From Candidatus Nomurabacteria bacterium (GTDB lineage Bacteria; Patescibacteriota; Minisyncoccia; Phycocordibacterales; UBA5272), in contig JAQBRF010000004.1 in the NCBI GenBank assembly GCA_028286645.1, positions 155,501 through 205,191 on the forward strand: a stretch of DNA of 49,691 bases, given 5' to 3'. Shown one piece after another: positions 30,785-38,877 of this stretch. The position numbers and the translations under genes were made by a program. The notes below the pieces were generated by a model. That model saw only the letters and a list, made by a program, of their open reading frames with translations, was not told the DNA's origin and ran no database searches. Each line of letters begins with the position of its first letter. The first letter of the stretch is position 1.

Positions 30785-31252
30785 ATGTCTCCCGAACGTG
30801 CTTTTCTCCGGTATTTTCAAAGCTTCATCGACTTCCTGGATAAAAAGAAAAATATTTCTAGAGAGTTGTTGATTGAGGTGGTGCTCAATGTCCTTGATTA
30901 CTCGATACCGCTTCTTGCAGTTGTGGTAGGTGCCGTGATGTGGAGAGCCGAGAGTGGCGAATTTTCTTTGCTCTTTATGTTCCTCGGACTTTTCTGCACG
31001 GGGAAATATATGATTTTGCGAAACATTATGCAGAATCATCCTGCGCGGAACGATCCAAGGTACGAGGTCGCGGAGGTTCTGATGCGACGGCACCTCAGGT
31101 GGAGTTTCCTTGTTCTTTTGTTGATCGATTTCCTCTTTTATCACATAACCGCTGGTTACTTTTTGGGCCAGTTATGCATGGTGATCTTAGGTATTCAAGA
31201 TGTTTTGTTTGCATTTAACGAATACCTTATTTGCTCCAAATCAAGGAGATGA
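30785..31252 (+). CDS. Multi-helix membrane protein, self-contained unit (155 aa)
   Basis: No family recognised. A basic N-terminus (FIDFLDKKKNISRELL) precedes three or four membrane helices (YSIPLLAVVVGAVMW; LLFMFLGLFCTGKYMIL; WSFLVLLLIDFLFYHI; GYFLGQLCMVILGIQDVLF). AGGCGAG lies a few bases before the ATG. It has its own promoter and terminator and stands alone between the helicase and an HD hydrolase gene, with more GC-rich codons than either. Confidence 0.64.
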   Translation: MSPERAFLRYFQSFIDFLDKKKNISRELLIEVVLNVLDYSIPLLAVVVGAVMWRAESGEFSLLFMFLGLFCTGKYMILRNIMQNHPARNDPRYEVAEVLMRRHLRWSFLVLLLIDFLFYHITAGYFLGQLCMVILGIQDVLFAFNEYLICSKSRR

Positions 31253-31257
31253 CTACC

Positions 31258-31282
31258 CCCGGATTAACTCCCGGGATTTTTT
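31258..31282 (+). terminator. Intrinsic terminator reaching into the HD gene stop
   Basis: CCCGG (31258-31262) pairs with CCGGG (31271-31275), then TTTTTTATTT. The stop codon of the converging HD gene (31283-31281) lies inside the T-run. Confidence 0.8.
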
Positions 31283-31877
31283 ATTTATCCGTCTCTCCCA
31301 CAAGATCTTTAAATTCTTTGGCAATTTTTTTAAATTCATTTACCAGAACGTGGTCACTCCCCAGTTTTTCCTCAATCACTTTTATGCGCTCCTCATTAAA
31401 CCAGATTCTATTTTTATCTGATGAATTTTCAAATTTTTTTAAGAATTCTTGGCCATTTTCTTTTGTCTGTAAAATATAATTGGATAAATTGTGTATTCCG
31501 TCCGCTGCTGACACCAATGCGCTCTCCTTTCCTCCCTCTTTCAGTTTTTTTAAATACCCTTCTTTTCTTGTCATCCATGACATTGGTGTGCCTGTATTAA
31601 GTGAATTAGATTCGGTTACGAAGCTTACAATGTAAGCCACTTTTTTTCCGCAGTCTGCTACTAATTTCTCATATGTATAACCCTCCACATCTTCTAATGA
31701 ATCATGCATTAAACCGGAAATAATAATATCTTCATCTTCAGTTACTTCAGAAAGAATCATGGCGACTGATGCCAAGTGGCTGATGTAAGGAGATCTGCCC
31801 GCGTCCACTCTGGTTTGATCTCTGTGTAAGCGGGATGCGAGTCGTATCGCAGAGTCAATTCTTGAACTAAATTTCAT
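31281..31877 (-). CDS. Single-domain HD hydrolase of the RelA/SpoT (MESH1-like) type
   Basis: Likely hydrolyses (p)ppGpp or a similar nucleotide; only the HD domain is present. SRLHRDQTRVDAGRSPYISH gives the first histidine region, SGLMHDSLEDVEGYTYEKL the HD and ED pair, and ALVSAADGIHNLSNY the distal Asp, all arranged as in SpoT HD domains. Synthetase and regulatory domains are absent, as in small alarmone hydrolases. TATATT ends six bases before the ATG, so the mRNA is probably leaderless. Substrate is inferred. Confidence 0.84.
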   Translation of the reverse strand: MKFSSRIDSAIRLASRLHRDQTRVDAGRSPYISHLASVAMILSEVTEDEDIIISGLMHDSLEDVEGYTYEKLVADCGKKVAYIVSFVTESNSLNTGTPMSWMTRKEGYLKKLKEGGKESALVSAADGIHNLSNYILQTKENGQEFLKKFENSSDKNRIWFNEERIKVIEEKLGSDHVLVNEFKKIAKEFKDLVGETDK

Positions 31878-31913
31878 CAGTTAAATATATCAGAATAAGG
31901 ATAAAAGTGTCTA

Positions 31914-31942
31914 TTGACAAATAGTAGGAAATATAGTATACT
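31914..31942 (+). promoter_or_regulatory. Strong promoter of the 31986 unit
   Basis: TTGACA (31914-31919), 17-base spacer, TATACT (31937-31942). Confidence 0.88.
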
Positions 31943-31985
31943 AAAGTAGTAGCACCTAATCGCAGGTCAACAGAGGGAGATATAC

Positions 31986-32405
31986 ATGGATTTCGGACGC
32001 GTTCTTTTCATCAAAATGCTCTTCATCGTGGCGGCCCTTATGATGGGCTTCGGATACATCATGTGCACGATTGTGGTCGCCAGCGAAGCCCCCGCGTTGC
32101 TATACGCATCGGCGCAGTTTCTCGCAACCGGAATTACGGTGGTCGAGCTGACCGCCGCAGTCTTACTTCTGGGATGCGCGAGACACGTCACACTAGGGGG
32201 TGGAGTGGTGATGTTCATCGTCGCCGCACTCGGCGGGCTGATGTTCTTCCCCATCTGGCGCCAAGTTCTCGCTGCGGATGTTCCGGCGGATCACATTCCG
32301 ACGGTCGTCTACTTCGTGCTTCCATTCGTGCTCGTGGTAATGTGGTACGTCATCGCCGCCGCGCAACATGCGAGACGCGGAGATGGCGCCATCCTTAAGT
32401 CGTAG
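31986..32405 (+). CDS. Four-helix membrane protein, SD-led unit (139 aa)
   Basis: No family recognised. Four membrane helices (FIKMLFIVAALMMGFGYIMC; LLYASAQFLATGITVVELTA; VTLGGGVVMFIVAALGGLMF; VVYFVLPFVLVVMWYVIAAA) and a short basic C-terminus. GAGGGAG stands before the ATG. One 60-base stretch (32101-32160) counts as 60% GC, against 35% for a stretch of mraY (2221-2280), so it is compositionally foreign to the native genes. Strong promoter and own terminator; followed by a second membrane unit. Confidence 0.68.
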   Translation: MDFGRVLFIKMLFIVAALMMGFGYIMCTIVVASEAPALLYASAQFLATGITVVELTAAVLLLGCARHVTLGGGVVMFIVAALGGLMFFPIWRQVLAADVPADHIPTVVYFVLPFVLVVMWYVIAAAQHARRGDGAILKS

Positions 32406-32429
32406 GAAGCGACACGCCATCGCCACAAC

Positions 32430-32462
32430 CCGCCGCGTCCATCAAGGACCGGCGGTTTTTTT
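32430..32462 (+). terminator. Intrinsic terminator
   Basis: CCGCC/GGCGG outer and GTCC/GGAC inner stems (32430-32455) followed by seven T residues. Confidence 0.88.
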
Positions 32463-32481
32463 ATTTTTTAATTTCTTAGTA

Positions 32482-32510
32482 TTGACAAGAACGTATTTGT
32501 ATAGTATAAT
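32482..32510 (+). promoter_or_regulatory. Perfect-consensus sigma70 promoter
   Basis: TTGACA (32482-32487), 17-base spacer, TATAAT (32505-32510). Confidence 0.92.
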
Positions 32511-32568
32511 GCCCTAGAACCCTGCTGTTTGATTTACTCACCTGATTCAATTCTAAAGGAATTCTGAC

Positions 32569-33021
32569 ATGGCCAACGCTATCCACTTTATCGACCTCTC
32601 TCCGGAGGGAGTTCGGAATTTCGTCATCTGCCTCGGACCTTACTTGCCGAACTCGATCGCGGGGTATTTATTCCCCGTTTTCATGCTCATCGGCTTCGTC
32701 GCGTTCGTCATCGCGATGTTCTCCATACTCGGCAAGAACAGCCGGCGGCCGAAGAATGACCAGGAAGCCAAGGAGATGGTGGAGGATGCTGGGCTGGCTT
32801 TCGTCATCGGATGGATTACATCTGTATTGACGGTGATTGCGATGATCTCATGGCATTCGCTCGCCGTGAGCCGTCCAGGTGATATGGCCGACTACAAGCT
32901 GTACGCCGCGGCCAGTATCTGGGAGGTTTTCTTTCTGGTGACCTTCATCGCATTTACATTCGCCATCAAGACGCGATCAGTGGCCACTATGTGCGTCGTG
33001 GAAAAACATGGACACGCGTAA
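32569..33021 (+). CDS. Three-helix membrane protein, SD-led unit (150 aa)
   Basis: No family recognised. Helices at about 28-52 (GYLFPVFMLIGFVAFVIAMF), 76-95 (LAFVIGWITSVLTVIAMISW) and 116-135 (WEVFFLVTFIAFTFAIKT), with a charged cytoplasmic loop (KNSRRPKNDQEAKEMVEDAG) between the first two. AAAGGA is the SD, and the promoter is a perfect consensus. It overlaps a small secreted-looking peptide gene by 14 bases, the only two-gene unit seen here. Confidence 0.67.
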   Translation: MANAIHFIDLSPEGVRNFVICLGPYLPNSIAGYLFPVFMLIGFVAFVIAMFSILGKNSRRPKNDQEAKEMVEDAGLAFVIGWITSVLTVIAMISWHSLAVSRPGDMADYKLYAAASIWEVFFLVTFIAFTFAIKTRSVATMCVVEKHGHA

Positions 33022-33205
33022 CAAGCGGCGCCTTGCGGCGGTGATGCTCGTCGCGATTATCGGATCGCTCATCGAAGTCGCGGTGATAGTCGTGGAAGGC
33101 GCCAAAGCCGAAGAACCGGCAAATGTCACGGCACCCGCGCCCACCTGGTGGCATCTGCCGCTTTTGAACGGCGACGGGAACGTCATCCATGTCTACAACC
33201 TCTGA
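33008..33205 (+). CDS. Small signal-anchored peptide (65 aa), translationally coupled
   Basis: MDTRNKRRLAAVMLVAIIGS starts a signal anchor, followed by EVAVIVVEGAKAEEPANVTA and a Trp-rich end (TWWHLPLLNG). It overlaps the preceding gene by 14 bases and ends 20 bases before a clean terminator, which supports it as the second gene of the unit. GC-rich like its partner. Function unknown; a membrane partner of the upstream protein is plausible. Confidence 0.52.
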   Translation: MDTRNKRRLAAVMLVAIIGSLIEVAVIVVEGAKAEEPANVTAPAPTWWHLPLLNGDGNVIHVYNL

Positions 33206-33225
33206 TCGGAGCTCGGAAACTCCGA

Positions 33226-33250
33226 AAAAGCCACACCAAGTGTGGCTTTT
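33226..33250. terminator. Intrinsic terminator
   Basis: AAAAGCCACAC (33226-33236) pairs with GTGTGGCTTTT (33240-33250); symmetrical, so it may also serve the small minus-strand ORF at 33269. A CGGAG/CTCCG hairpin precedes it. Confidence 0.85.
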
Positions 33251-33268
33251 ATTATTTGGTAAACTAAA

Positions 33269-33334
33269 TTATTTCGTTACAACCTTCTTTGGTTTCTTTT
33301 TTTCCCTTCTTTCACTGTGATTTCCTTTTGCCAT
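33269..33334 (-). CDS. Tiny Lys-rich protein (21 aa)
   Basis: Frame starts MAKGNHSERREKK, continues KPKKVVTK and stops. Short MAKG...RREKKKPKK peptides occur as small conserved hypotheticals in other bacteria as far as I recall. TTGAAA lies upstream and there is no SD. It ends just before a bidirectional terminator. Chance cannot be excluded at this length. Confidence 0.42.
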   Translation of the reverse strand: MAKGNHSERREKKKPKKVVTK

Positions 33335-33394
33335 ATTTAAATAGTTTACAGTTTACAGTTTCAAGTTTCCAGTAAATTAAGTGGACAAGAAATT

Positions 33395-33545
33395 TTGTTG
33401 TTTTTATTAAAATTGTGTTAATCTGTAGTTGGTTCCGGCGCTCTACCCTAGGGCGTTCCTCGGGACCGGATGGAGCTCTTCGGAGCAACATCACACGGTT
33501 TGGCCCGCGAAGGTCCTTGGAAAGGATCCTCGCGGGCCCTTTTCA
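33395..33545 (+). ncRNA. Candidate structured non-coding RNA (about 120 nt)
   Basis: Possible promoter TTGTTG (33395-33400) with TAATCT (33419-33424), 18-base spacer. The RNA folds into GGTTCCG/CGGGACC (33431-33437, 33461-33467) with an inner GC hairpin, then a GATG/CATC plus GCTC/GAGC helix with a GA/AA internal loop and TTCG-like tip (33469-33492), then a long terminator stem GGCCCGCGA/TCGCGGGCC (33502-33510, 33530-33538) and CTTTTC. No ORF. Unrecognised. Confidence 0.64.
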
Positions 33546-33551
33546 TTTCAG

Positions 33552-33908
33552 CTACTTATTGCAAAGCTTTGATATTCTTCTTCCAGAGTTAACGGCAGAT
33601 TCTTCAGAATTAAAGTATATTTTATTTTTCGCTGATATATTTCCTGACCCGCTGCACCATGAAAATGTGTACGTCTTTCCCTTCTTGCTTGCAAATGGGC
33701 GCGGGTCGGAGTTGGGAAATGAAGATATAGCCTCTGCTGTGGAGGTGGCCACTATATATGAAACTGGAATTATTGAGGATGATCTTTTATATTGCAAATA
33801 AAAGCAAAATCCAATAAGAAGAATAAATGTTATTCCAATACTTAAGCAATCATAAAAGCCGAGGCGGCTATTGATTTTTTTAAAGAATTCTTGTATACTA
33901 AAGCCCAT
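33552..33908 (-). CDS. Membrane-anchored protein with Ada-like metal-binding domain
   Basis: One helix (about residues 21-40, CLSIGITFILLIGFCFYLQY) and a C-terminal domain FASKKGKTYTFSWCSGSGNI, then KNKIYFNSEESAVNSGRRIS and KLCNK. This matches the small Ada-type metal-binding fold seen on many CPR membrane proteins, where a strand with Cys and a C-terminal Cys bind zinc; only two of the usual four cysteines remain. Divergent from rpmA with overlapping promoter sequence. Role unknown. Confidence 0.66.
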   Translation of the reverse strand: MGFSIQEFFKKINSRLGFYDCLSIGITFILLIGFCFYLQYKRSSSIIPVSYIVATSTAEAISSFPNSDPRPFASKKGKTYTFSWCSGSGNISAKNKIYFNSEESAVNSGRRISKLCNK

Positions 33909-33932
33909 AAATCAATTATTTAAGTATAAGCT

Positions 33933-34211
33933 ATGGCAACAAGAAAAGCCGCAGGTTCGGCAAAAAACCTAACAGACAGCAAGCCAAAGTATCTCGGTAC
34001 TAAGCTTTATGCTGGAGAAATGGCTGGAGCCGGAGCTATTATCGTGCGTCAAAGAGGAACAAAAATCCTTCCCGGAAAGAATGTAGGACTAGGACGAGAT
34101 CACACATTGTTTGCTCTTAAGCCAGGAATCGTATCATTTTCAGATAAGAGAATGAAGCATTTAGACGGATCGATCAAACGAAAGAAGGTGGCAAACATCG
34201 AAGTTAAGTAA
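33933..34211 (+). CDS. rpmA: 50S ribosomal protein L27
   Basis: bL27 lies near the peptidyl-transferase centre. [20 protein letters not shown] matches the L27 N-terminus without the cleaved extension of Firmicutes, followed by [40 protein letters not shown] and FSDKRMKH. Length 92 is normal. rplU, its usual operon partner, lies 8 kb away on the other strand. It ends at a bidirectional terminator and has no SD. Confidence 0.95.
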   Translation: MATRKAAGSAKNLTDSKPKYLGTKLYAGEMAGAGAIIVRQRGTKILPGKNVGLGRDHTLFALKPGIVSFSDKRMKHLDGSIKRKKVANIEVK

Positions 34212-34239
34212 AATAAAACGCCGCAAGGCGTTTTATTTT
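34210..34239. terminator. Bidirectional terminator of rpmA and the HD gene
   Basis: Perfect 13-bp arms AAAATAAAACGCC/GGCGTTTTATTTT around GCAA (34210-34239); T-rich on both strands between converging genes. Confidence 0.9.
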
Positions 34240-34820
34240 GGAAATAGCTTATCTTGTTCCTTTATTAAGATTTCTTTCAATTCGTTCCATATTGGAAGAA
34301 GATCTAAAGAAAGTTTAAGCTTCTCTTCCTTCTTATCGAAAACCATTTCAAGAGTTATATTCTTTTCTTTCCAAGTTCTTCCGCTATCTAAATAAATTTG
34401 AATAACTGGATACAGTTTATCTAATACGTAAATAAATTTACTTTCTTCGTCTTCTCTTTTTTCATAATTAACTATAATAGAATTTAAATCCCTAAAATTA
34501 GATAACTCCTCGCTAATTTTTATCCGAGCCGCTTCTTCTCTGTCATGCTTTGAATCATGGGCTGATTGATCTTTAGAGTATATAAATGTATCTCCTGCAT
34601 ATACTTCTACAAGATCATGGACAAGGGCATATTTAATAAGCAGACCTTTATTTAAATTAAGTGATTGGGTATCAGCTAAAAACCACGCAAGCATGGCTAG
34701 TTGATAACTATGTTCTACATCATTTTCGTACCTATCTTCTCTAACAACTTTGTAGCCTCTTTTAATTTCCTGGAAAAGATTTAAAAATTTAGTAAATTCT
34801 AAAACATCTGTTAAATTCAT
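34233..34820 (-). CDS. HD-domain hydrolase (YfbR/HDDC2-like)
   Basis: Small HD phosphohydrolase likely acting on deoxynucleoside monophosphates. Key residues: DVEHSYQLAMLAWFLA (His), YALVHDLVEVYAGDT (HD and the following E and D typical of YfbR/HDDC2), and FIYVLDKLYPVIQ (distal Asp). Length 195 is usual. TATACT lies six bases before the ATG, so a leaderless mRNA is expected. rplI is downstream of no shared promoter. Substrate is inferred. Confidence 0.84.
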   Translation of the reverse strand: MNLTDVLEFTKFLNLFQEIKRGYKVVREDRYENDVEHSYQLAMLAWFLADTQSLNLNKGLLIKYALVHDLVEVYAGDTFIYSKDQSAHDSKHDREEAARIKISEELSNFRDLNSIIVNYEKREDEESKFIYVLDKLYPVIQIYLDSGRTWKEKNITLEMVFDKKEEKLKLSLDLLPIWNELKEILIKEQDKLFPK

Positions 34821-34832
34821 GACTTAAGTATA

Positions 34833-35273
34833 CTACTTTACCTCTATAATGATTTTCTCTCTTTGAATCCCCTGCTTGAGTTCGACCTCATGGGGCCCTA
34901 CGGATTTAATGTTTCCTTGTAAAATAATTTGCTTTGGATCAATAGAGAGGCTTGAGACTTTGTAAATCGCATCAGCAATATCTGATTCTTTTATAGAAGC
35001 AAACAGCTGGCCTTTTGCATCAGCTTTCTTCCCTGTGATAATAACTTTTTCATTTCGTAATTTCTGAATAAGCTCAGCAAATGTATGGGTGGCATTTTCT
35101 TTCTTTTGCTTTTGAGAATCTTCCTTTTGTTTCCATTTAGCGAGTTCGGCAGAAGTCGCTTCTGTCGCCTCTCCTTTTTTTATAAGGACATTTATAGCGT
35201 AAACATTGGCGACTTCCTTCACCTCTCCCCTTTTGCCAAGTTTGGCGATATCCCGCAGTAGTATGACTTTCAT
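34833..35273 (-). CDS. rplI: 50S ribosomal protein L9
   Basis: bL9 with the classic N-domain MKVILLRDIAKLGKRGEVKE and VANVYAINVLIKKGEATEAT, a charged connecting helix (AKWKQKEDSQKQKKEN) and the C-domain ending IIIEVK. Length 146 is normal. TAGACT ends six bases before the ATG (leaderless). Not adjacent to rpsR or dnaB; dnaB is 3.6 kb to the right on the other strand. Confidence 0.93.
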   Translation of the reverse strand: MKVILLRDIAKLGKRGEVKEVANVYAINVLIKKGEATEATSAELAKWKQKEDSQKQKKENATHTFAELIQKLRNEKVIITGKKADAKGQLFASIKESDIADAIYKVSSLSIDPKQIILQGNIKSVGPHEVELKQGIQREKIIIEVK

Positions 35274-35332
35274 GTGAGTAGTCTACTATTTATATTAGTA
35301 ACTTTCCATATATGTGGAATATACTTCCCAAT

Positions 35333-35920
35333 ATGGCAATAACAGCACAAACTGTAATACAGACAGAATTTGGCCCCTTCAATGTTAGTTATCATAAGAT
35401 ACAAAATAAGGAACTAATTTCATTTGCTCAAGGAGACATTACGTTCGGGAGCCCTATTGTTAGAATACAGTCCGCTTGTTTATTCGGGGAAGCTTTTCAT
35501 TCGGAGCATTGTGATTGCGCTTTTCAATTAACAGAAACTATGAAGGCCATTCATGAAAATCAAAATGGCGTCATTATGTACGTTCCCTTTGAAGAAGGAA
35601 GAGGGGTTGGGTTAGAGAATAAAATTAAGTCTATGGAATTAGAAAGAACAAAAGGGATAGACATTATTGCCTCATTTAAAGAATTAGGATTTGAACCAGA
35701 TCCTAGAAACTTTAACATTTCTGTTAAAGCGCTTAATGATTTAAACCTTTCCAAAGAAATAAAATCGTTTTCTTCTAATCCTAGAAAGAGAAAAGCTCTT
35801 GAAGAAGAGGGTTATATAATTAGACAAGAACTAGAAATTAATCCCTCACAGTTAAGTGATCTGGCTAAAAAAGAGAAACAATTTAAAATAGACAATTTGG
35901 GGTATTTCGATACAAATTAA
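35333..35920 (+). CDS. GTP cyclohydrolase II-like protein (RibA domain only)
   Basis: RibA opens the GTP ring at the first step of riboflavin synthesis. The zinc site is kept: SACLFGEAFHSEHCDCAFQL (three Cys), then MYVPFEEGRGVGLENKI for the catalytic region and FSSNPRKRKALEEEGY near the end. RibB is absent, and no other riboflavin gene is visible, so it may be a GTP-hydrolysing relative. The 195-residue form from ATG 35333 is preferred: TATACT ends seven bases upstream; a longer start at 35312 exists. Confidence 0.8.
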   Translation: MAITAQTVIQTEFGPFNVSYHKIQNKELISFAQGDITFGSPIVRIQSACLFGEAFHSEHCDCAFQLTETMKAIHENQNGVIMYVPFEEGRGVGLENKIKSMELERTKGIDIIASFKELGFEPDPRNFNISVKALNDLNLSKEIKSFSSNPRKRKALEEEGYIIRQELEINPSQLSDLAKKEKQFKIDNLGYFDTN

Positions 35921-35935
35921 TTCAATAAGAGCTTC

Positions 35936-37159
35936 CTATTTCTTTACCACCTCTACTGCTTTATTCAGCTGAATATCTACATATGTACCATCTTTGTTCT
36001 TTGGGGTGGAAGTTGAGCTAAATAGTACTTCATAATCTGGTTTTATTCCGTGCTCAGAAATCGATGTACCATTTGGCGTATACCATTTAGCTACTGTCAC
36101 CTTAAGCGATGATCCGTCGTCAAAGTTTATAAGTTCTTGTACTGATCCCTTTCCGAATGACGTAGCTCCGACAACTTTCGCTACTCCTTGGTCTTTTAAC
36201 GCTCCAGCTAATATTTCTGAAGCTGAGGCTGAACCCCCGTCTATCATTACTACTATTTTAGTGGTTTTCGGCACCCCGACTATACCAGTGCTTCGGTGAT
36301 TTACAACTGTTTCGTCCTTCCCTTGCTTCTCGCTCACCACGACTTGCCCATCTTTTAAGAAATAACTTGCCATATTAACCGCTGCTTCTAGATATCCTCC
36401 AGGATTCCCGCGAAGGTCTAATACTAAATATGGAGAGCCTGACGCTACGAACTTATTCATAGCATTTTGGAAAAGTTGTGGAGATTCTGCGGAGAAGTTG
36501 TATAGATGGATAACGAATACACCATTTTTTGTCTCAGTGTCCAATGTCGGGATTTTAATTTCCTTTCTGGTTACTATTACGTCTGTCGTAGATTTCGCGC
36601 CTGCATGAAGCACGGTAATCTTTACTTTTGTATCAATTGGTCCGCGAATCAAAGACACCGCTTCATCCGAAGAAAGACCGAGGACGCTTTTGCCATCTAC
36701 TGCGGCGATTATGTCTCCTGCTTTTATTCCCGCTTGCATCGAAGGAGAGTCTTTAAGCGGAGCTATCACAACAATGTTCCCATCTTTCATCCCGACGTTC
36801 ATCCCTACCCCGCCGAATGATCCCTGTACGTTTTCTGCGAAGTTTTTCGCCTCGTCTGGCGGGAAAAATATCGTATATGGATCTTTATAGGTGCTTACAT
36901 ATCCAGAGATCATACCGTATTCAAAGTCTTTGCTTGTGGGCATAGTAGAAGAAGCCTTCCAAAAAACAAATTTCTCATTAAGCGTGCTTTGAACTTTCTT
37001 TAGTAGGCTCGAATTAGAAAGATTATCAGTATCTGCATAAGATTTTGACGAGACCGCACTTCCAGTGATGAATCCCACAGCGAAAAGCGCAAAAATAAAT
37101 ATCCCAATCCCTAAACTTTTAATCATTATTTTCTTTTGTAAAGACGAATCACCAGTCAT
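35936..37159 (-). CDS. ctpA: S41 C-terminal processing peptidase with PDZ domain
   Basis: Secreted, membrane-anchored serine protease of the CtpA/Prc type. One N-terminal helix (about 12-32), then the PDZ domain (VQGSFGGVGMNVGMKDGNIV; MQAGIKAGDIIAAVDGKSV) and the S41 core with LVLDLRGNPGGYLEAAVNMA and the catalytic serine region VMIDGGSASASEILAGALKD, followed by the Lys-bearing GATSFGKGSVQ. Length 407 is normal. TATAAT lies about ten bases before the ATG. Confidence 0.93.
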   Translation of the reverse strand: MTGDSSLQKKIMIKSLGIGIFIFALFAVGFITGSAVSSKSYADTDNLSNSSLLKKVQSTLNEKFVFWKASSTMPTSKDFEYGMISGYVSTYKDPYTIFFPPDEAKNFAENVQGSFGGVGMNVGMKDGNIVVIAPLKDSPSMQAGIKAGDIIAAVDGKSVLGLSSDEAVSLIRGPIDTKVKITVLHAGAKSTTDVIVTRKEIKIPTLDTETKNGVFVIHLYNFSAESPQLFQNAMNKFVASGSPYLVLDLRGNPGGYLEAAVNMASYFLKDGQVVVSEKQGKDETVVNHRSTGIVGVPKTTKIVVMIDGGSASASEILAGALKDQGVAKVVGATSFGKGSVQELINFDDGSSLKVTVAKWYTPNGTSISEHGIKPDYEVLFSSTSTPKNKDGTYVDIQLNKAVEVVKK

Positions 37160-37212
37160 ATATTTCTCAATTATACCCTGTAATTATGGTAGAATAAAGG
37201 GACAACTTAAAC

Positions 37213-38625
37213 ATGGCTCAAGATATACAAATCTATAATACGAAGACAAAAGCAATAGAAAAATTTGTCCCAATTACTGAAGGAGAAGTCTCTATTTACT
37301 CTTGCGGACCGACGGTGTATTACTACCCACATTTAGGAAATATGCGGCCATATGTTTTCGCAGACACATTAAGGAGAATGTTTATTTCGGCAGGATATAA
37401 GGTAAATCATGTAATTAATATAACTGATGTAGGACATTTAACTGGAGATAATGATGGAGACGCAGATACCGGAGAAGATAAAATGGAAAAAGGATCAGCG
37501 AGAGAGGGTAAAAGCGCCTGGGATGTGGCGAAGTTTTATATGGAGGACTTTTTTGAATGTTTAGATCTTTTAAACATCCCCCGTGCTGAATACCAATTCC
37601 CACGCGCGACAGATTATATAGAGGAGCAGATAAATCTAATTAAACTTTTAGAAGATAAAGGATTCACATATGTAATTTCTGACGGAGTTTATTTCGATAC
37701 ATCTAAATTTCCAAAATACGCGGAATTTGCTCACTTAGATATTGAAGGATTAAGAAGCGGCGCCAGAGTCGAGGCAAATGAAGAAAAAAGAAATATAACG
37801 GATTTTGCCTTATGGAAGTTTTCACCAAAAGACCAGCAAAGACAAATGGAATGGGATTCTCCATGGGGAAAAGGTTTCCCTGGATGGCATATCGAGTGTT
37901 CCGCTATGTCAAAGAAGCTTCTCGGTCCACATTTTGACATTCATACCGGAGGAATCGATCATATCCCGGTGCATCATACGAACGAAATTGCTCAGAGCGA
38001 ATGTGCAAATGGTGTCAAATACGTAAATTACTGGATGCATGTCAACTTTTTAAATGATAAGGATGGGAAGATGTCTAAATCTAAAGGTGATTTTTTAAGG
38101 CTGCAGTCTCTTCAAGAAATCGGAATCTCCCCTCTTGAATATAAATATTATCTTTTAACCTCGCATTATAGAGCACAGATGGACTTGGATATTACAGCTA
38201 TTCATTCAGCTGGAACAGCATATAAAAAGCTTTGGAACTTTTGTGTAGAAAATATTACTTCAGACGGCGAAGTTAATACTAAGTACAAAAGAGAATTTAC
38301 TGACGCGCTTTATGACGATGTCGGAACTCCGGCGGCTATCGCCATTATGTGGAACTTAACAAAGGATACTGATATAAAAAATGAAGATAAGTACAGGACT
38401 ATTATAGAAATGAGTCATATTCTCGGACTTAAGCTCCATATGGCAGTGAAAGAAGAAGTCGTACTGACAGATGAAGTAAAAAAGCTTTTAGACGAAAGAC
38501 ATGCGGTACGGGAGGCGAAAAATTGGCCAGAAGCAGATAGATTGCGAGATAAAATTACTGAACTTGGATTTGAAGTGAAAGATACTGACGAAGGTCAGGA
38601 AGTGAAGGAAATAAAGAGAATATAA
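37213..38625 (+). CDS. cysS: Cysteinyl-tRNA synthetase
   Basis: Class I synthetase charging tRNA-Cys. Zinc and HIGH region: YSCGPTVYYYPHLGNMRPYV; zinc ligands also in WHIECSAMSKKLLG and GGIDHIPVHHTNEIAQSE; KMSKS box in DKDGKMSKSKGDF. The C-terminal anticodon-binding domain is present and short. Length 470 is normal. TAGAAT is about 19 bases before the start. A minus-strand candidate RNA ends directly at its stop. Confidence 0.96.
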   Translation: MAQDIQIYNTKTKAIEKFVPITEGEVSIYSCGPTVYYYPHLGNMRPYVFADTLRRMFISAGYKVNHVINITDVGHLTGDNDGDADTGEDKMEKGSAREGKSAWDVAKFYMEDFFECLDLLNIPRAEYQFPRATDYIEEQINLIKLLEDKGFTYVISDGVYFDTSKFPKYAEFAHLDIEGLRSGARVEANEEKRNITDFALWKFSPKDQQRQMEWDSPWGKGFPGWHIECSAMSKKLLGPHFDIHTGGIDHIPVHHTNEIAQSECANGVKYVNYWMHVNFLNDKDGKMSKSKGDFLRLQSLQEIGISPLEYKYYLLTSHYRAQMDLDITAIHSAGTAYKKLWNFCVENITSDGEVNTKYKREFTDALYDDVGTPAAIAIMWNLTKDTDIKNEDKYRTIIEMSHILGLKLHMAVKEEVVLTDEVKKLLDERHAVREAKNWPEADRLRDKITELGFEVKDTDEGQEVKEIKRI

Positions 38626-38789
38626 AATAAAAAGGAGGCATTGCCAGGATCGCTGGATACCTCCCCCTACAGTTTTCTCTTTATAATTCATCGGGCCTTA
38701 TGCCTACGCTCAGGAAGCGGTGTCATAAGGTTAGAACAAAGAAGAGCGAATTACATATAAATCATATACCCTTTTTTTATATTTTTCAA
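38626..38789 (-). ncRNA. Candidate non-coding RNA antiparallel to and abutting cysS
   Basis: On the minus strand TTGAAA (38789-38784), 17-base spacer, TATGAT (38766-38761), RNA start near 38754. CCTTATG (38730-38724) pairs with CATAAGG (38702-38696), with a GCTT/GAGC-type hairpin within. The end is a two-part terminator stem (GGAGG/CCTCC 38634-38664, inner CCAG/CTGG) and TTTTTATTTTAT, finishing on the last bases of cysS. No ORF. Unrecognised. Confidence 0.58.
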
Positions 38790-38877
38790 TACATCTGAAA
38801 ACTTATCCACATAAGTCACAAAAACGGGAGAAAGTCTGGTGTATCTAATTATCAGGTATCCATGTAAAATAGATCGT

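Noticed and set aside
33415-33801. 128-codon + strand frame
   Set aside because: Overlaps the RNA candidate, its terminator and the opposite Ada-like gene; no start signals.
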